Origin: Sutcliffiella horikoshii
GTDB taxonomy: Bacteria > Bacillota > Bacilli > Bacillales > Bacillaceae_I
DNA length: 64,000 nt
Direction: 5' to 3'
Assembly (NCBI RefSeq): GCF_002157855.1
Contig: NZ_CP020880.1
Location: 4,092,001 to 4,156,000 of the forward strand
Part shown: piece by piece, positions 42,911 to 51,978 of the stretch
Numbering within the stretch: the first letter of the stretch is position 1
Layout: each line of letters opens with the position of its first letter
Notes under the pieces: generated by a model
Told to the model about the DNA's origin: nothing
Databases searched by the model: none
What the model saw: the letters and a program-made list of their open reading frames with translations, nothing else
Program-made: the position numbers and the translations under genes

Positions 42911-45100
42911 TTATTTCAGCTTCAATTTCGCCAATGCATCCGCAAGTGCGGTATTTACCGGCTCATCATTATTCTGCTTTTTCAAGTACTGATTCACATC
43001 TCGCTTGGATGCTTTCTGGTTAGAATTGTTCTTGCGGCGTTCTTGGAAGGTGCTTAGCTTCTCGCGGTGTCCGCATACGCAGGCGAACATCTGGCCTTCC
43101 CCTTCCCCACGTAACTCCAGCTTCTTACGGCATTTCGGACAACGCGCATTGGTCACTTTGGAGACATTTTTACGATGACCGCACTCTCTGTCCTGACAAA
43201 CAAGCATCTTTCCTTTTTTCCCGTTCACTTCAAGCATCGGCTTGTCGCAGTCCGGGCAGCGTTTGCCTGTGATATTGTCATGCTTGAACTTTTGATCGGT
43301 ATTTTTAATTTCATGGACGATTTGTTTCGCATATGCCTTCATTTCGTTAATGAATGTAGCTTTTTTCAGCTGGCCTTTTGCAATCAACCCAAGCTTCTGC
43401 TCCCATTCTCCGGTCAAGGCTGGGGATTTGAGGTCCTCTGGTGCAAGATTCAGCAGCTGTTTCCCTTTAGAGGTGATGTGCAATCCTTTGCCACGCTTCT
43501 CCATCAGGAAGCTGTTGAATAGTTTCTCGATGATATCCGCTCTTGTGGCAACCGTGCCAATCCCGCCTGTTTCCCCAAGTGTCTTCACAAGCTTCTGGTC
43601 GGTTTGCTCCATGTATTTTGCCGGGTTCTCCATCGCAGAAAGCAAAGTACCCTCGTTAAATGGTTCAGGCGGCTTCGTTTTACCGGAAGTCAGTTCGACT
43701 TTTCTAATCGATAGCGTGTCGCCTTTATTCAAGCTCGGCAACAGCTGATCGGTGAATCCGTCACTCCCATCTTCCTGTTCCTCCATGGAACTGAGAACTT
43801 CCTTCCAGCCTTGAGAAATGACCGTTTTTCCTTTTGCCACAAACTGTTCTGTTCCAATCGAAGCAGTGATGTTTGTCTGTTCATATAGGAAAGGTGGTAA
43901 AAGTACAGCAAGGAATCGCTTCACAATCAAGTCGTATATCTTGTATTCCTTGTCGGATAGCTTGCTTAACAACACTGCTTCCTCTGTCGGGATAATCGCA
44001 TGGTGATCCGTCACTTTTTCATTGTTCACAAAGGACTTGTTCGCTTTGATTGGTTTGGTGAGCAGTTTGGATGCAATCGGCTTGTAGGAGTGCGCACGAA
44101 TCGCCTCCACACGCTCTTTTAACGTATCCACCATGTCAGTGGAAATGTATCTGGAGTCCGTTCTTGGATACGTAACGATTTTATGTTGTTCGTAAAGGCG
44201 CTGCAAGATAGATAATGTCTCTTTTGCAGAATAGCCAAAAATGCGGTTGGCATCGCGCTGTAATTCAGTCAGATCGTAAAGCGCAGGAGCGTAGCTTTTC
44301 TTCTCTGTTTTATTTATGTCGGTTACCTTTGCATCCTGATTCTTCACTTTGCTGTGCAAGCTTTCTAAGGCCTGCTTGTTGAAGTTTCTTCGTTCTTTCG
44401 TCTTAGCGTCCTGCCACACCAGTTGGAATCCTTTTTCTGTGATGGCTTTCATTCCGAAAAACTCTTTTGGGACAAAGCTTCTGATTTCCTCTTCCCGTTT
44501 GGCAATCATGGCAAGTGTAGGAGTCTGAACTCTTCCACAGGAAAGCTGGGCATTATGTTTGGTGGTTAAGGCTCTTGTGGCATTCATCCCAACTACCCAG
44601 TCCGCTTCAGCACGGGCAACGGCAGAGTAAAAGAGATTTTCGTACTCTTTTCCGTCACGAAGCTTTGCAAAACCTTCTTTAATAGCGCGGTCTGTTACTG
44701 AGGAAATCCATAAACGTTTTACAGGTTTTTGGATACGGGCTTTTTCCAAAATCCATCTGGCCACAAGCTCCCCTTCACGGCCGGCATCTGTAGCAATGAC
44801 AATTTCATTTACGTCCTTGCGGGTAAGTTGTGCTTTTACTGCACTGTATTGCTTGCTTGTATTCTTTATGACAACAAGCTTCGTTTCGTTCGGAAGCATC
44901 GGCAAGTCCTCAAGCTTCCACGCTTTAAACTTTGCGTCGTATGCTTCCGGATCGGCAAGGGTGACGAGATGACCAAGCGCCCATGTGACGATGTACTTGT
45001 CCCCTTCAAAAAATCCGTTTCCTTTTTTCGTACATTTCAATACTCTTGCTATATCTCTACCTACAGAGGGTTTCTCTGCAAGGACGACAGTTTTTGGCAT
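42911..45100 (-). CDS. topB: DNA topoisomerase III
   Basis: A 729-residue type IA topoisomerase that relaxes and decatenates DNA. The N-terminal TOPRIM domain contains VVLAEKPSVGRDIARVL and ATDAGREGELVARW. The active-site Tyr is in TYPRTDSRYIS (about residue 310). Two C-terminal zinc-ribbon-like repeats follow (CPDCDKPM...CQDRECGHRK and CPKCRKKLE...CVCGHREK). AAGGATTG precedes the start. It is monocistronic. Confidence 0.96.
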   Translation of the reverse strand: MPKTVVLAEKPSVGRDIARVLKCTKKGNGFFEGDKYIVTWALGHLVTLADPEAYDAKFKAWKLEDLPMLPNETKLVVIKNTSKQYSAVKAQLTRKDVNEIVIATDAGREGELVARWILEKARIQKPVKRLWISSVTDRAIKEGFAKLRDGKEYENLFYSAVARAEADWVVGMNATRALTTKHNAQLSCGRVQTPTLAMIAKREEEIRSFVPKEFFGMKAITEKGFQLVWQDAKTKERRNFNKQALESLHSKVKNQDAKVTDINKTEKKSYAPALYDLTELQRDANRIFGYSAKETLSILQRLYEQHKIVTYPRTDSRYISTDMVDTLKERVEAIRAHSYKPIASKLLTKPIKANKSFVNNEKVTDHHAIIPTEEAVLLSKLSDKEYKIYDLIVKRFLAVLLPPFLYEQTNITASIGTEQFVAKGKTVISQGWKEVLSSMEEQEDGSDGFTDQLLPSLNKGDTLSIRKVELTSGKTKPPEPFNEGTLLSAMENPAKYMEQTDQKLVKTLGETGGIGTVATRADIIEKLFNSFLMEKRGKGLHITSKGKQLLNLAPEDLKSPALTGEWEQKLGLIAKGQLKKATFINEMKAYAKQIVHEIKNTDQKFKHDNITGKRCPDCDKPMLEVNGKKGKMLVCQDRECGHRKNVSKVTNARCPKCRKKLELRGEGEGQMFACVCGHREKLSTFQERRKNNSNQKASKRDVNQYLKKQNNDEPVNTALADALAKLKLK

Positions 45101-45189
45101 AATAACAATCCTTTCAAGCTTCTTGTCTTCTAATCTTTACATATTGTGTTGGGGTAGTCAAAAAGAGAAGACTGTGATCAGGTAAGGCG

Positions 45190-45744
45190 TTACTTGTTCC
45201 AATCGTTCTTTAGTAGTGAAAACGAATAATGGTCATAGTATTTGCCTTTATAGAAATGTTTGTCTCGATATATCCCTTCATTTACGAAACCTAAACTTTC
45301 TAATGTATTGGAAGACTTTTTGTTTTCCAACGCGACATATGCATTTATTCTATTTAGTTTCATGTTACTAAAGCCACTTTCTATTGCTGCAGTCAAAGCC
45401 TCTTTCATATAACCGCTTCCCCAAAATTCATACCACAAATCATAACCTATTTCTGCTATATTATTGGTTCTGTCCCATAAATGAAATCCACAGGTACCCA
45501 TCTTTTCATTACTGTCTTTTCGTTCAATAATCCACCTATTATATCCTTTTCCTTCAGGATCGTTATACCACTCTATTAATTCGATAGCATCTTCTTTTTT
45601 CGTAAATAATTCTTCATCATATAAAAATTCACAAATCTTTTCGTTACTGAAAAGTTTAAAGATAAAATCAGCATCCGTGTCGTTTACATTTCTCAATTTT
45701 AATCTATCAGTCTCTAATTCAGGGAAAATCCATTGTTCGCCCAT
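45190..45744 (-). CDS. GNAT N-acetyltransferase (RimJ/RimL type)
   Basis: A 184-residue acetyltransferase. LETDRLKLRNVNDTDADFIF opens the fold; the CoA-binding region is IGYDLWYEFWGSGYMKEALTA, followed by NRINAYVALENKKSSNTLESLGF. It is probably an N-terminal or small-molecule acetyltransferase with unknown acceptor. ATG 45744 behind GGAAAGGATG is preferred to the frame start at 45762. The codons are AT-richer than those of its neighbours, which may hint at separate acquisition. Confidence 0.88.
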   Translation of the reverse strand: MGEQWIFPELETDRLKLRNVNDTDADFIFKLFSNEKICEFLYDEELFTKKEDAIELIEWYNDPEGKGYNRWIIERKDSNEKMGTCGFHLWDRTNNIAEIGYDLWYEFWGSGYMKEALTAAIESGFSNMKLNRINAYVALENKKSSNTLESLGFVNEGIYRDKHFYKGKYYDHYSFSLLKNDWNK

Positions 45745-45805
45745 AATAAACATCCTTTCCATTGATTTCGTTTACCTGCCCCATTCATAAATAGGGTTAG
45801 ACTAT

Positions 45806-46828
45806 TCACTTCTTCTCCGGAAGCTTCTCTAATGCATTCACGGCATCCTCTATTGTCCCTACGGGTATAAGTTCGATATCTAGACCTTCTTCGCTTATGG
45901 TCTTTCTCGCAATGGATTCATTTTTGTCCCACTCACCATCCAGTGGAACGATGAAGTAATCAAAGCCTGCATTGGCAGCCCCGATCACCTTTTGTTTCAC
46001 GCCTCCGATTGGACCCACTTCCCCGTCAATCGTAATGGTTCCCGTACCTGCTACGGCATTTCCTTTGAGGAGGGATTCTTCCATCATTTTATCCAGGAGC
46101 GTGAGCGTAATCATGAGACCGGCACTTGGACCTCCCAGGTTCTCTATGTTTTGCCACTCAATGTTAGCGTCCTTTGACGTCTCATACACTTCCTCGAAAA
46201 ATACTCCAAGCACCGTGTTTCCGTAGTAATCCTTATACGGATATGTCCTAACATCCACCTCTATTTCCTGACCTTCTCGTATCAGCGAAAACGTGAGCAT
46301 TTCTCCCGGTTCTTTTTCTACAATTAGTTGATCTAATTGGTCATAGGATTCCAGCTTTTCTCCGTTAATCCCTACCAGAATGTCTGTTACTTTCACCGCA
46401 TCTTTGTCATTCCAATCGGGCAAATAATACACGGGATAGAATCCTTGCAGCTCAAGCTTGGGTTCCTCTCCCAATATGCCGCGTGCTATGTATTCTGCCT
46501 TGATTTTCGACTGTTCCATCATTAGTTTATTTTGATAGTCGAGGTCTTCTATGGACATATCGAGTTCTTCTGATACAGAGGGAACAATTTCAACTCCCTC
46601 TTCCACGAGCTTCGTTATTATCATAAATGGCCAAATGGTATTTTCTAGGCTTGACACATAGGTCATGCCCAAGTCCCCATCAAGCTCCGATCCGCCTTCA
46701 TATTGGACAAATTCATCTAAATTGATTGGGTCCCCGGCCAGGAGGATATCATACCCGGTCGGTATAAAGCCGCTACCTATAACCATTAGTAAAACTACTA
46801 GAACAATCCACGGTGCCCGTCTCTTCAT
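45806..46828 (-). CDS. PDZ-Lon (S16) serine protease, membrane-anchored
   Basis: A 340-residue protein resembling B. subtilis YlbL. An N-terminal signal-anchor (about residues 8-26) precedes a PDZ domain (about 140-210; VTDILVGINGEKLESYDQLDQ) and a C-terminal Lon-type proteolytic domain with catalytic Ser in LGGPSAGLM and Lys in GGVKQKVIGAANAG. Without an ATPase domain it would act on extracytoplasmic substrates. There is a GGGGAATCGG region before the start. It is monocistronic. Confidence 0.9.
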   Translation of the reverse strand: MKRRAPWIVLVVLLMVIGSGFIPTGYDILLAGDPINLDEFVQYEGGSELDGDLGMTYVSSLENTIWPFMIITKLVEEGVEIVPSVSEELDMSIEDLDYQNKLMMEQSKIKAEYIARGILGEEPKLELQGFYPVYYLPDWNDKDAVKVTDILVGINGEKLESYDQLDQLIVEKEPGEMLTFSLIREGQEIEVDVRTYPYKDYYGNTVLGVFFEEVYETSKDANIEWQNIENLGGPSAGLMITLTLLDKMMEESLLKGNAVAGTGTITIDGEVGPIGGVKQKVIGAANAGFDYFIVPLDGEWDKNESIARKTISEEGLDIELIPVGTIEDAVNALEKLPEKK

Positions 46829-47008
46829 CCGATTCCCCCACCATCCCTTGTATCTACTTTTTATTTTATTTTATAGTAGATTGGTAGAATTTAGTATAGA
46901 TATTCCAGGCTAAGAGGAAGAAACTTCTTTCATTTCCCACATAGCCATTCCTAGGAAATTTTAGTATGATGAAAAGTAGATATTTTTTTAGATAGGATGG
47001 ATACAAAC

Positions 47009-48559
47009 ATGAGTTTATTGAGCATAGATGGGTTAAGCCACAGCTTTGGCGACCGCACGTTATTTAGAGATGTTTCCCTTCGCCTATTGGCAGGCGAACA
47101 TGTTGGCCTTGTAGGGGCAAATGGCGTCGGTAAATCGACTTTGATGAATATTATCACAGGAGAGATTGTATACGACACAGGACGCGTTGAGTGGACTCCT
47201 GGTGTGCATTACGGATATTTGGACCAGCATACGGTCCTAACGCCAGGAAGAACGATCAGAGACGTCCTGCGCGATGCGTTCTTGCCTTTATATGAAAAAG
47301 AAAAAGAACTGAATGCCATCACCGATAAAATGGGAACGGCCACTCCAGAAGAGTTGGAAGAGCTTTTGGAACAAATGGGAGAAATTCAAGATCATTTGGA
47401 TGCAGGCGGTTTCTACAACTTGGATATTAAGGTCGAGGAAGCTGCGCGCGGTCTTGGACTGGATGCCATTGGTTTAGAGCGTGACGTTGCTGCGCTAAGT
47501 GGCGGACAGCGTACTAAGGTTCTTTTAGCGAAGCTGTTGCTTGAGCAGCCACAAGTGTTGTTGCTGGATGAGCCGACGAACTACTTGGATGTGGAACATA
47601 TCCGCTGGTTAAGCTCGTATTTGAAAGAATACCCGCATGCATTCCTATTGATCTCGCATGATACCGAGTTCATGAACGGTGTGGTGGATGTTATTTTCCA
47701 CTTAGAGTTCTCCAAATTGACTCGCTACACAGCATCTTATGAAAAATTCTTGGAGCTTGCGGAAATTAATAAAAACCAGCATATCAATGCATATGAAAAG
47801 CAAAAAGAATTTATTAAGAAGCAAGAAGACTTTATTGCGAAAAATAAAGCACGTTACTCCACAACTGGCCGAGCGAAAAGCCGTCAGAAGCAGTTAGACC
47901 GCATGGATCGTATTGACCGTCCAGAAACTTCAGCCAAGCCGACTTTTGAATTTAAAGAGTCTCGCGCAAGCAGCCGTTATGTGGTGGAAGCGAAAGACCT
48001 TGAGATTGGGTATGCGGAACCATTATTGCCAAAGCTATCAATGGAAATTGAGCGCGGAGATAAGATTGCGATTGTCGGGTGCAATGGTGTCGGTAAGTCG
48101 ACCTTATTGAAAACAATTCTGGGTAAAATAGATCCTCTTGGCGGTTCGGTGATTCGCGGTGATTTCTTGTTCCCTTCTTACTTTGAACAGGAAGTTAAAG
48201 CGAAGGATATCACGCCAATTGATGATGTTTGGAACGAGTTCCCTTCCCTTGATCAGCATCAGGTTCGTGCAATCTTGGCGCGTTGCGGGTTGAAGAACGA
48301 ACATATCTCCCGTCCGTTGAGCCAGCTGAGCGGTGGAGAGCAAGCTAAAGTTCGTTTATGTAAGTTAATGATGCATGAAAGCAACTGGCTGCTGTTTGAC
48401 GAGCCGACGAACCACTTGGATGTGGTAGCGAAAGAAGAATTGAAGCGTGCTATCAAAGCTTATAAAGGTACCATTCTCCTTGTTTGCCACGAACCTAGCT
48501 TTTATGAGGACTGGGTGACGAAGGTTTGGAATGTGGAAGAGTGGGCGGAGCAGAAGTAA
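47009..48559 (+). CDS. ABC-F family ATPase (ribosome-associated type)
   Basis: A 516-residue soluble protein with two ABC domains: Walker A GANGVGKST / GCNGVGKST, signatures LSGGQ and LSGGE, and Walker B LLLDEPTNYLD / LLFDEPTNHLD. A ~60-residue interdomain linker (KKQEDFIAKNKARYSTTGRAKSR...) is present, as in ABC-F proteins that act at the ribosomal E site. It resembles the YbiT/YkpA group. ATG 47009 has AGGATGG 8 nt upstream, whereas the in-frame ATG at 46997 overlaps it. No TM segments are present. Confidence 0.93.
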   Translation: MSLLSIDGLSHSFGDRTLFRDVSLRLLAGEHVGLVGANGVGKSTLMNIITGEIVYDTGRVEWTPGVHYGYLDQHTVLTPGRTIRDVLRDAFLPLYEKEKELNAITDKMGTATPEELEELLEQMGEIQDHLDAGGFYNLDIKVEEAARGLGLDAIGLERDVAALSGGQRTKVLLAKLLLEQPQVLLLDEPTNYLDVEHIRWLSSYLKEYPHAFLLISHDTEFMNGVVDVIFHLEFSKLTRYTASYEKFLELAEINKNQHINAYEKQKEFIKKQEDFIAKNKARYSTTGRAKSRQKQLDRMDRIDRPETSAKPTFEFKESRASSRYVVEAKDLEIGYAEPLLPKLSMEIERGDKIAIVGCNGVGKSTLLKTILGKIDPLGGSVIRGDFLFPSYFEQEVKAKDITPIDDVWNEFPSLDQHQVRAILARCGLKNEHISRPLSQLSGGEQAKVRLCKLMMHESNWLLFDEPTNHLDVVAKEELKRAIKAYKGTILLVCHEPSFYEDWVTKVWNVEEWAEQK

Positions 48560-48576
48560 TAAATAAGTTTAAACTC

Positions 48577-48611
48577 AAGTAGCATGGGGTAACTCCCATG
48601 CTACCTTTTTT
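48577..48611. terminator. Terminator between the ABC-F and Mn-catalase genes
   Basis: AGTAGCATGGG pairs with CCCATGCTACC, followed by TTTTTT; convergent genes end on both sides. Confidence 0.92.
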
Positions 48612-48613
48612 GA

Positions 48614-49435
48614 TTAATGATTCATCGGTGTACCGTGAATATATCCTGGGGCCGGGTTTAATGTAGGGTTCTGTCCATGAGGAACAGGGTTTTCAATAAA
48701 TGAAAATTCACCCTTGCCGTCAATGGAAGGTCCACTTGCCCAACGTCCTGACTTACTTTCTATTCCTTGTGAACAATTTAGGAATTGATGTGAAACTTCT
48801 TGTTTTTCGAATTCCTGATTGAATGTTGAAGGAACCACAAACCCTTCTTTTTGCTGTAATTCTTCAATCGCTGCCGCCCATTGATTCTGGTGCATCGTAT
48901 CCCTTGCGATTAAGAAAGAAAGCATATCTCGTACCCCTGCATCATCCGTCATTTCATAAAGTCTAACTACTTGAAGTCTTCCTTGCGTTTCTGCATTTAA
49001 GTTTGCCCTGAAATCTGCAAGCAAATTACCACTCGAAATAGTGTATCGAGCGGACCAAGGATACCCTACACTATCATTAGGACTAGCACCTAAACCATTT
49101 ACGATGGCATGCTGAGGATTCATGCCACCCATAATATCCTTAATAATAGGATCTTTAGCCGCTTGTTCTTGTTCTTCTACTGGTGCTTTATCCAAGAGTT
49201 GAGCAATCATTGTTGCCAACATTTCTACATGTGCTATTTCTTCTGTTCCAATATCTAAAAGCATATCTCTATACTTTTGCTCGCCTCTACAGTTCCAACC
49301 TTGAAACAAATATTGCATCATTACAGAAATCTCCCCATATTGCCCGCCTAAAACCTCTTGAAGTTTCTTAGCGTAAACAGGGTCTGGTCTATCCGGTACA
49401 GCGCGATATTGAAGGTCCTTTACATGAAAAAACAA
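48614..49435 (-). CDS. Manganese catalase
   Basis: A 273-residue non-heme dimanganese catalase: four-helix bundle with metal ligands in GEISVMMQYLFQGW (Glu), EEIAHVEMLATM (Glu, His), NLLADFRANLNAE (Glu) and DTMHQNQW (His). The C-terminal tail contains SSGRWASGPS-like and PGYIHGTPMNH segments. It disproportionates H2O2; homologues such as YdbD/CotJC are stress or spore proteins. A TTG start is supported by AAGGATG about 8 nt upstream. It is monocistronic. Confidence 0.93.
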   Translation of the reverse strand: MFFHVKDLQYRAVPDRPDPVYAKKLQEVLGGQYGEISVMMQYLFQGWNCRGEQKYRDMLLDIGTEEIAHVEMLATMIAQLLDKAPVEEQEQAAKDPIIKDIMGGMNPQHAIVNGLGASPNDSVGYPWSARYTISSGNLLADFRANLNAETQGRLQVVRLYEMTDDAGVRDMLSFLIARDTMHQNQWAAAIEELQQKEGFVVPSTFNQEFEKQEVSHQFLNCSQGIESKSGRWASGPSIDGKGEFSFIENPVPHGQNPTLNPAPGYIHGTPMNH

Positions 49436-49598
49436 GCTAACACATCCTTATTTTTTATTTACGAGCTTATCTTAACCCGATAAATTATTGCTATTCATCC
49501 TGTAAATATAGAGGGGGTTTGTAAATTTGGGATAAAAAAAGACCGCCCCAAAAGGCAGCAACCACACACGCCCTTCAGAACAGTCCCCAAATCCCCTA

Positions 49599-50291
49599 TT
49601 ACAACGGCTTCGGATCGTAACTTGAACCCGTCCAGTCTGTCAATTCACAAATCGCTTCCCAAAGCTGAGGATAAAACTCGAACTTAGCTCCTCGCTCCAA
49701 TGCCTGTGCAGGTATTCCCTTCAAACTCTTCGTATTCAAGCCTATCATCCTGCGTACAAGCTGAATATGGTGCTTACGGAACGTTTGAAAATTTTCATCA
49801 AAAGCAATCAATTCTTGCATCAGTAAGTAAAGCTCATAATTGTCACCTGCCGCTTTGTGCAGCATGAACGGTGTCAGTTGCTTGTCGTTCAGCAGTTGTT
49901 CAAACGGCCCCCACAACGTCGGGCCAAGTCTTAGAATTTCATTGAATCCAGGTGAATCCTGCCCGCTTCCACGTCCAAGTGCAAGTCTGATAGTATGGTA
50001 ATCTCTTGGACTAATCACTTTTACCATATCGAACACTGGTGGCAAATGCTTTAAGTGCATGTTCACCCTTTGAAGTTGTTGTGTAGCCCCCAAGACTTCC
50101 CCATGATTCATGTTGGCGTCCGCTAAGTGGATGTACTGAATGATCAGCTTGAAATGCAGTTCTGCAATTTGATGAATCATTTGAAACGTGAGTTCGTCAT
50201 CACAAGAGAGTTCTCCGTCCCTCTTTTGCAAGCCTAACAGTTCTTCCGTACGAATATACTTTTCATAATCTGTCACTTTTCTCTCTTCCAT
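49599..50291 (-). CDS. Divergent tryptophan 2,3-dioxygenase-family protein
   Basis: A 230-residue, all-helical TDO-superfamily protein. YEKYIRTEELLGLQ, LTFQMIHQIAELHFKLIIQ and FRKHHIQLVRRMIG correspond to conserved TDO helices, including the proximal heme His. The GTGGS-type loop that binds the substrate carboxylate in true TDO is missing: the sequence after RMIG reads LNTKSLKGIPAQAL. The usual ELWFK is ELHFK. It is therefore a heme-binding relative whose substrate is doubtful. GGAGGAG precedes the start. The flavoprotein gene upstream is on the same strand. Confidence 0.8.
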   Translation of the reverse strand: MEERKVTDYEKYIRTEELLGLQKRDGELSCDDELTFQMIHQIAELHFKLIIQYIHLADANMNHGEVLGATQQLQRVNMHLKHLPPVFDMVKVISPRDYHTIRLALGRGSGQDSPGFNEILRLGPTLWGPFEQLLNDKQLTPFMLHKAAGDNYELYLLMQELIAFDENFQTFRKHHIQLVRRMIGLNTKSLKGIPAQALERGAKFEFYPQLWEAICELTDWTGSSYDPKPL

Positions 50292-50421
50292 TTCTTCTCC
50301 TCCAAATACCGGATAAATGGAATGTCGCTAGCAACTAATGTCTTCTATCTTCCATTCACACGTTTATGTAAACCCTTACATTAATGTTACGCACTCGGAC
50401 AAATAACTGTCAAGCACCAAG

Positions 50422-51318
50422 TCAACTTTCCAGCAAGCTTTTATGAATCCAGATGGCCGCTTGTATGCCGTCCCCCATCGCAATGGCCGCTTGTTCGGAA
50501 TGGACGGTAATGTCACCCGCAGCCCATACATTCTCGACAGAGGTCATTTTTGTCCGGGGGTCCACAAGGATATGTTTATTGGCTTCCAATTCCACTCTCA
50601 ATTGCAAAGCTAGGTCGGTATTCGGCCTATTGCCACCGAGTGCTAAAAACGCAAAACTACATTCAATGCCTTTTCCGTTAGCAAGCGTTACTCCTTTAAA
50701 GTCTGAGCAATCTGTATGTATTTGAGAAATCTCATTAGATACAATTGTGATTCCTTTTCCCGCTAACTTTTCCACCAAGTCAGCGTCAATCTCCCCTTTT
50801 CCATGGTTGATAAAAGTAAGCTCATCTGTCCAATATGTCAAAGTCAGCGCCATCGAAGCACCTGCATTCCCCGAACCAATCACCAGGGCTGGCTTATTTA
50901 AAATTTCATATCCATCACAATCCGGACAAACAAATATACTCTTTCCAAGACACGGCAACAAACCTTCAAAAGATGGAATATTGTCCTTGATACCCGTGGC
51001 TAGCAAAAGCTTTCTACCAAAAAATTCATGAGATTTAATTGTGGTTACGCAAAACCGCCCGTCTAACTCCCGAACCATCTCCACACGCTCTCCCTTAAAC
51101 TCCACACCCAATCTCAGCGCATGCTCCTTCCCAAGACCCCGTAGCTTTTCCCCACTCACTCCATCCGGCCACCCCAGAAGGTTATGATAGCAATGACACA
51201 TACTTGAACGACCTTTTCCCTCATCCAACACAAGCACCTTATGTTGATACCTTCCAAGCTGGATGGCAGCCTGAAGACCTGCAATGCCTCCCCCAACAAT
51301 AATACAATCATAAACCAC
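50422..51318 (-). CDS. Thioredoxin-reductase-like FAD/NAD(P) oxidoreductase
   Basis: A 298-residue pyridine-nucleotide disulfide oxidoreductase of the low-Mr TrxR class. It has an FAD motif IIVGGGIAGLQAAIQLGRY, a redox pair CPDC (Cys about 131 and 134) in place of the usual CATC, an NAD(P) motif VIGSGNAGASMAL and a C-terminal VENVWAAGDIT FAD contact. A sulfide or thiol substrate is likely. No thioredoxin or peroxiredoxin gene is adjacent. The ribosome-binding site is weak (GGGGAG). Confidence 0.87.
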   Translation of the reverse strand: MVYDCIIVGGGIAGLQAAIQLGRYQHKVLVLDEGKGRSSMCHCYHNLLGWPDGVSGEKLRGLGKEHALRLGVEFKGERVEMVRELDGRFCVTTIKSHEFFGRKLLLATGIKDNIPSFEGLLPCLGKSIFVCPDCDGYEILNKPALVIGSGNAGASMALTLTYWTDELTFINHGKGEIDADLVEKLAGKGITIVSNEISQIHTDCSDFKGVTLANGKGIECSFAFLALGGNRPNTDLALQLRVELEANKHILVDPRTKMTSVENVWAAGDITVHSEQAAIAMGDGIQAAIWIHKSLLES

Positions 51319-51422
51319 AGAAAACTCCCCATTCTTTTCATCAGATGCTTACTAGTATTTGAAGTTTTCCGCGTATTATCAAACAAGTTATGTAGGCAAA
51401 ATAAAAAAATTTTCAAGAGCAT

Positions 51423-51447
51423 GTTTCATTTTCAGTCAGCCGGGTAT
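51423..51447 (+). promoter_or_regulatory. Sigma-B-type promoter of yflT
   Basis: GTTTCA (51423-51428), 13 bp, GGGTAT (51442-51447) matches the general-stress sigma-B consensus (GTTTWW, N12-15, GGGWAW). The downstream product is a general stress protein. Confidence 0.8.
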
Positions 51448-51478
51448 TTTTATTACATAACCAAGGAGGCGATACAAA

Positions 51479-51823
51479 ATGAAACCCACTTATAAAGAGT
51501 TTCAAAATGACGAACAAGTAGTAGGAGCAGTACAAGAGCTAAAAACAAGAGGTGTTCATGACGATGACATCTATGTCATTACTCACGACGATGACCGTAC
51601 GAAACGTGTAGCTGATAACGCTGATGCTAATACTGTTGGCGCCGGTGAAGTTGGTATGGATACTTACGTGAAAAACATCTTCCGTAGCAAAGGTGACGAG
51701 CTTCGCGCTCAATTCCAGGAGTTAGGATTCACAGCTCCAGAAGCGGAACAGTTAGAAGAAAAGCTTGATCACGGTAAAGTGATCCTAGTGGTAAAAGATA
51801 CAACAGCAAGCACGACATTATAA
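51479..51823 (+). CDS. yflT: General stress protein 17M-like (YflT)
   Basis: A 114-residue acidic protein with the YflT/heat-induced stress domain: KPTYKEFQNDEQVVGAVQELK, DDIYVITHDDDRTKRVAD, ELRAQFQELGFTAPEAEQLEEKLDHGKVILVV. Homologues belong to the sigma-B regulon; the molecular function is unknown. AAGGAGGCG precedes ATG 51479. The sigma-B promoter above it makes the assignment coherent, and a terminator follows. Confidence 0.9.
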   Translation: MKPTYKEFQNDEQVVGAVQELKTRGVHDDDIYVITHDDDRTKRVADNADANTVGAGEVGMDTYVKNIFRSKGDELRAQFQELGFTAPEAEQLEEKLDHGKVILVVKDTTASTTL

Positions 51824-51861
51824 GACTTGAACGAAGCTTGACTCCCCCCCCTTAAAATATA

Positions 51862-51900
51862 GAGAAGCGGATGGCCCTGGGTCGTCCGCTTCTTCGTTTT
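51862..51900 (+). terminator. Terminator of yflT
   Basis: GAAGCGGATGG pairs with CGTCCGCTTC (one mismatch), followed by TTCGTTTTTTC. Confidence 0.8.
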
Positions 51901-51978
51901 TTCTTTTTTTCCTTTTCATGTTACACTCTATATAAGCAATCTCTCAAAAAGGCGTACGACCAATTAGGAGGGAATTAT

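Noticed and set aside
45190-45744. Horizontally acquired island around the AT-rich GNAT gene
   Set aside because: A single slightly AT-rich gene with no flanking repeats, integrase or tRNA is too little evidence.
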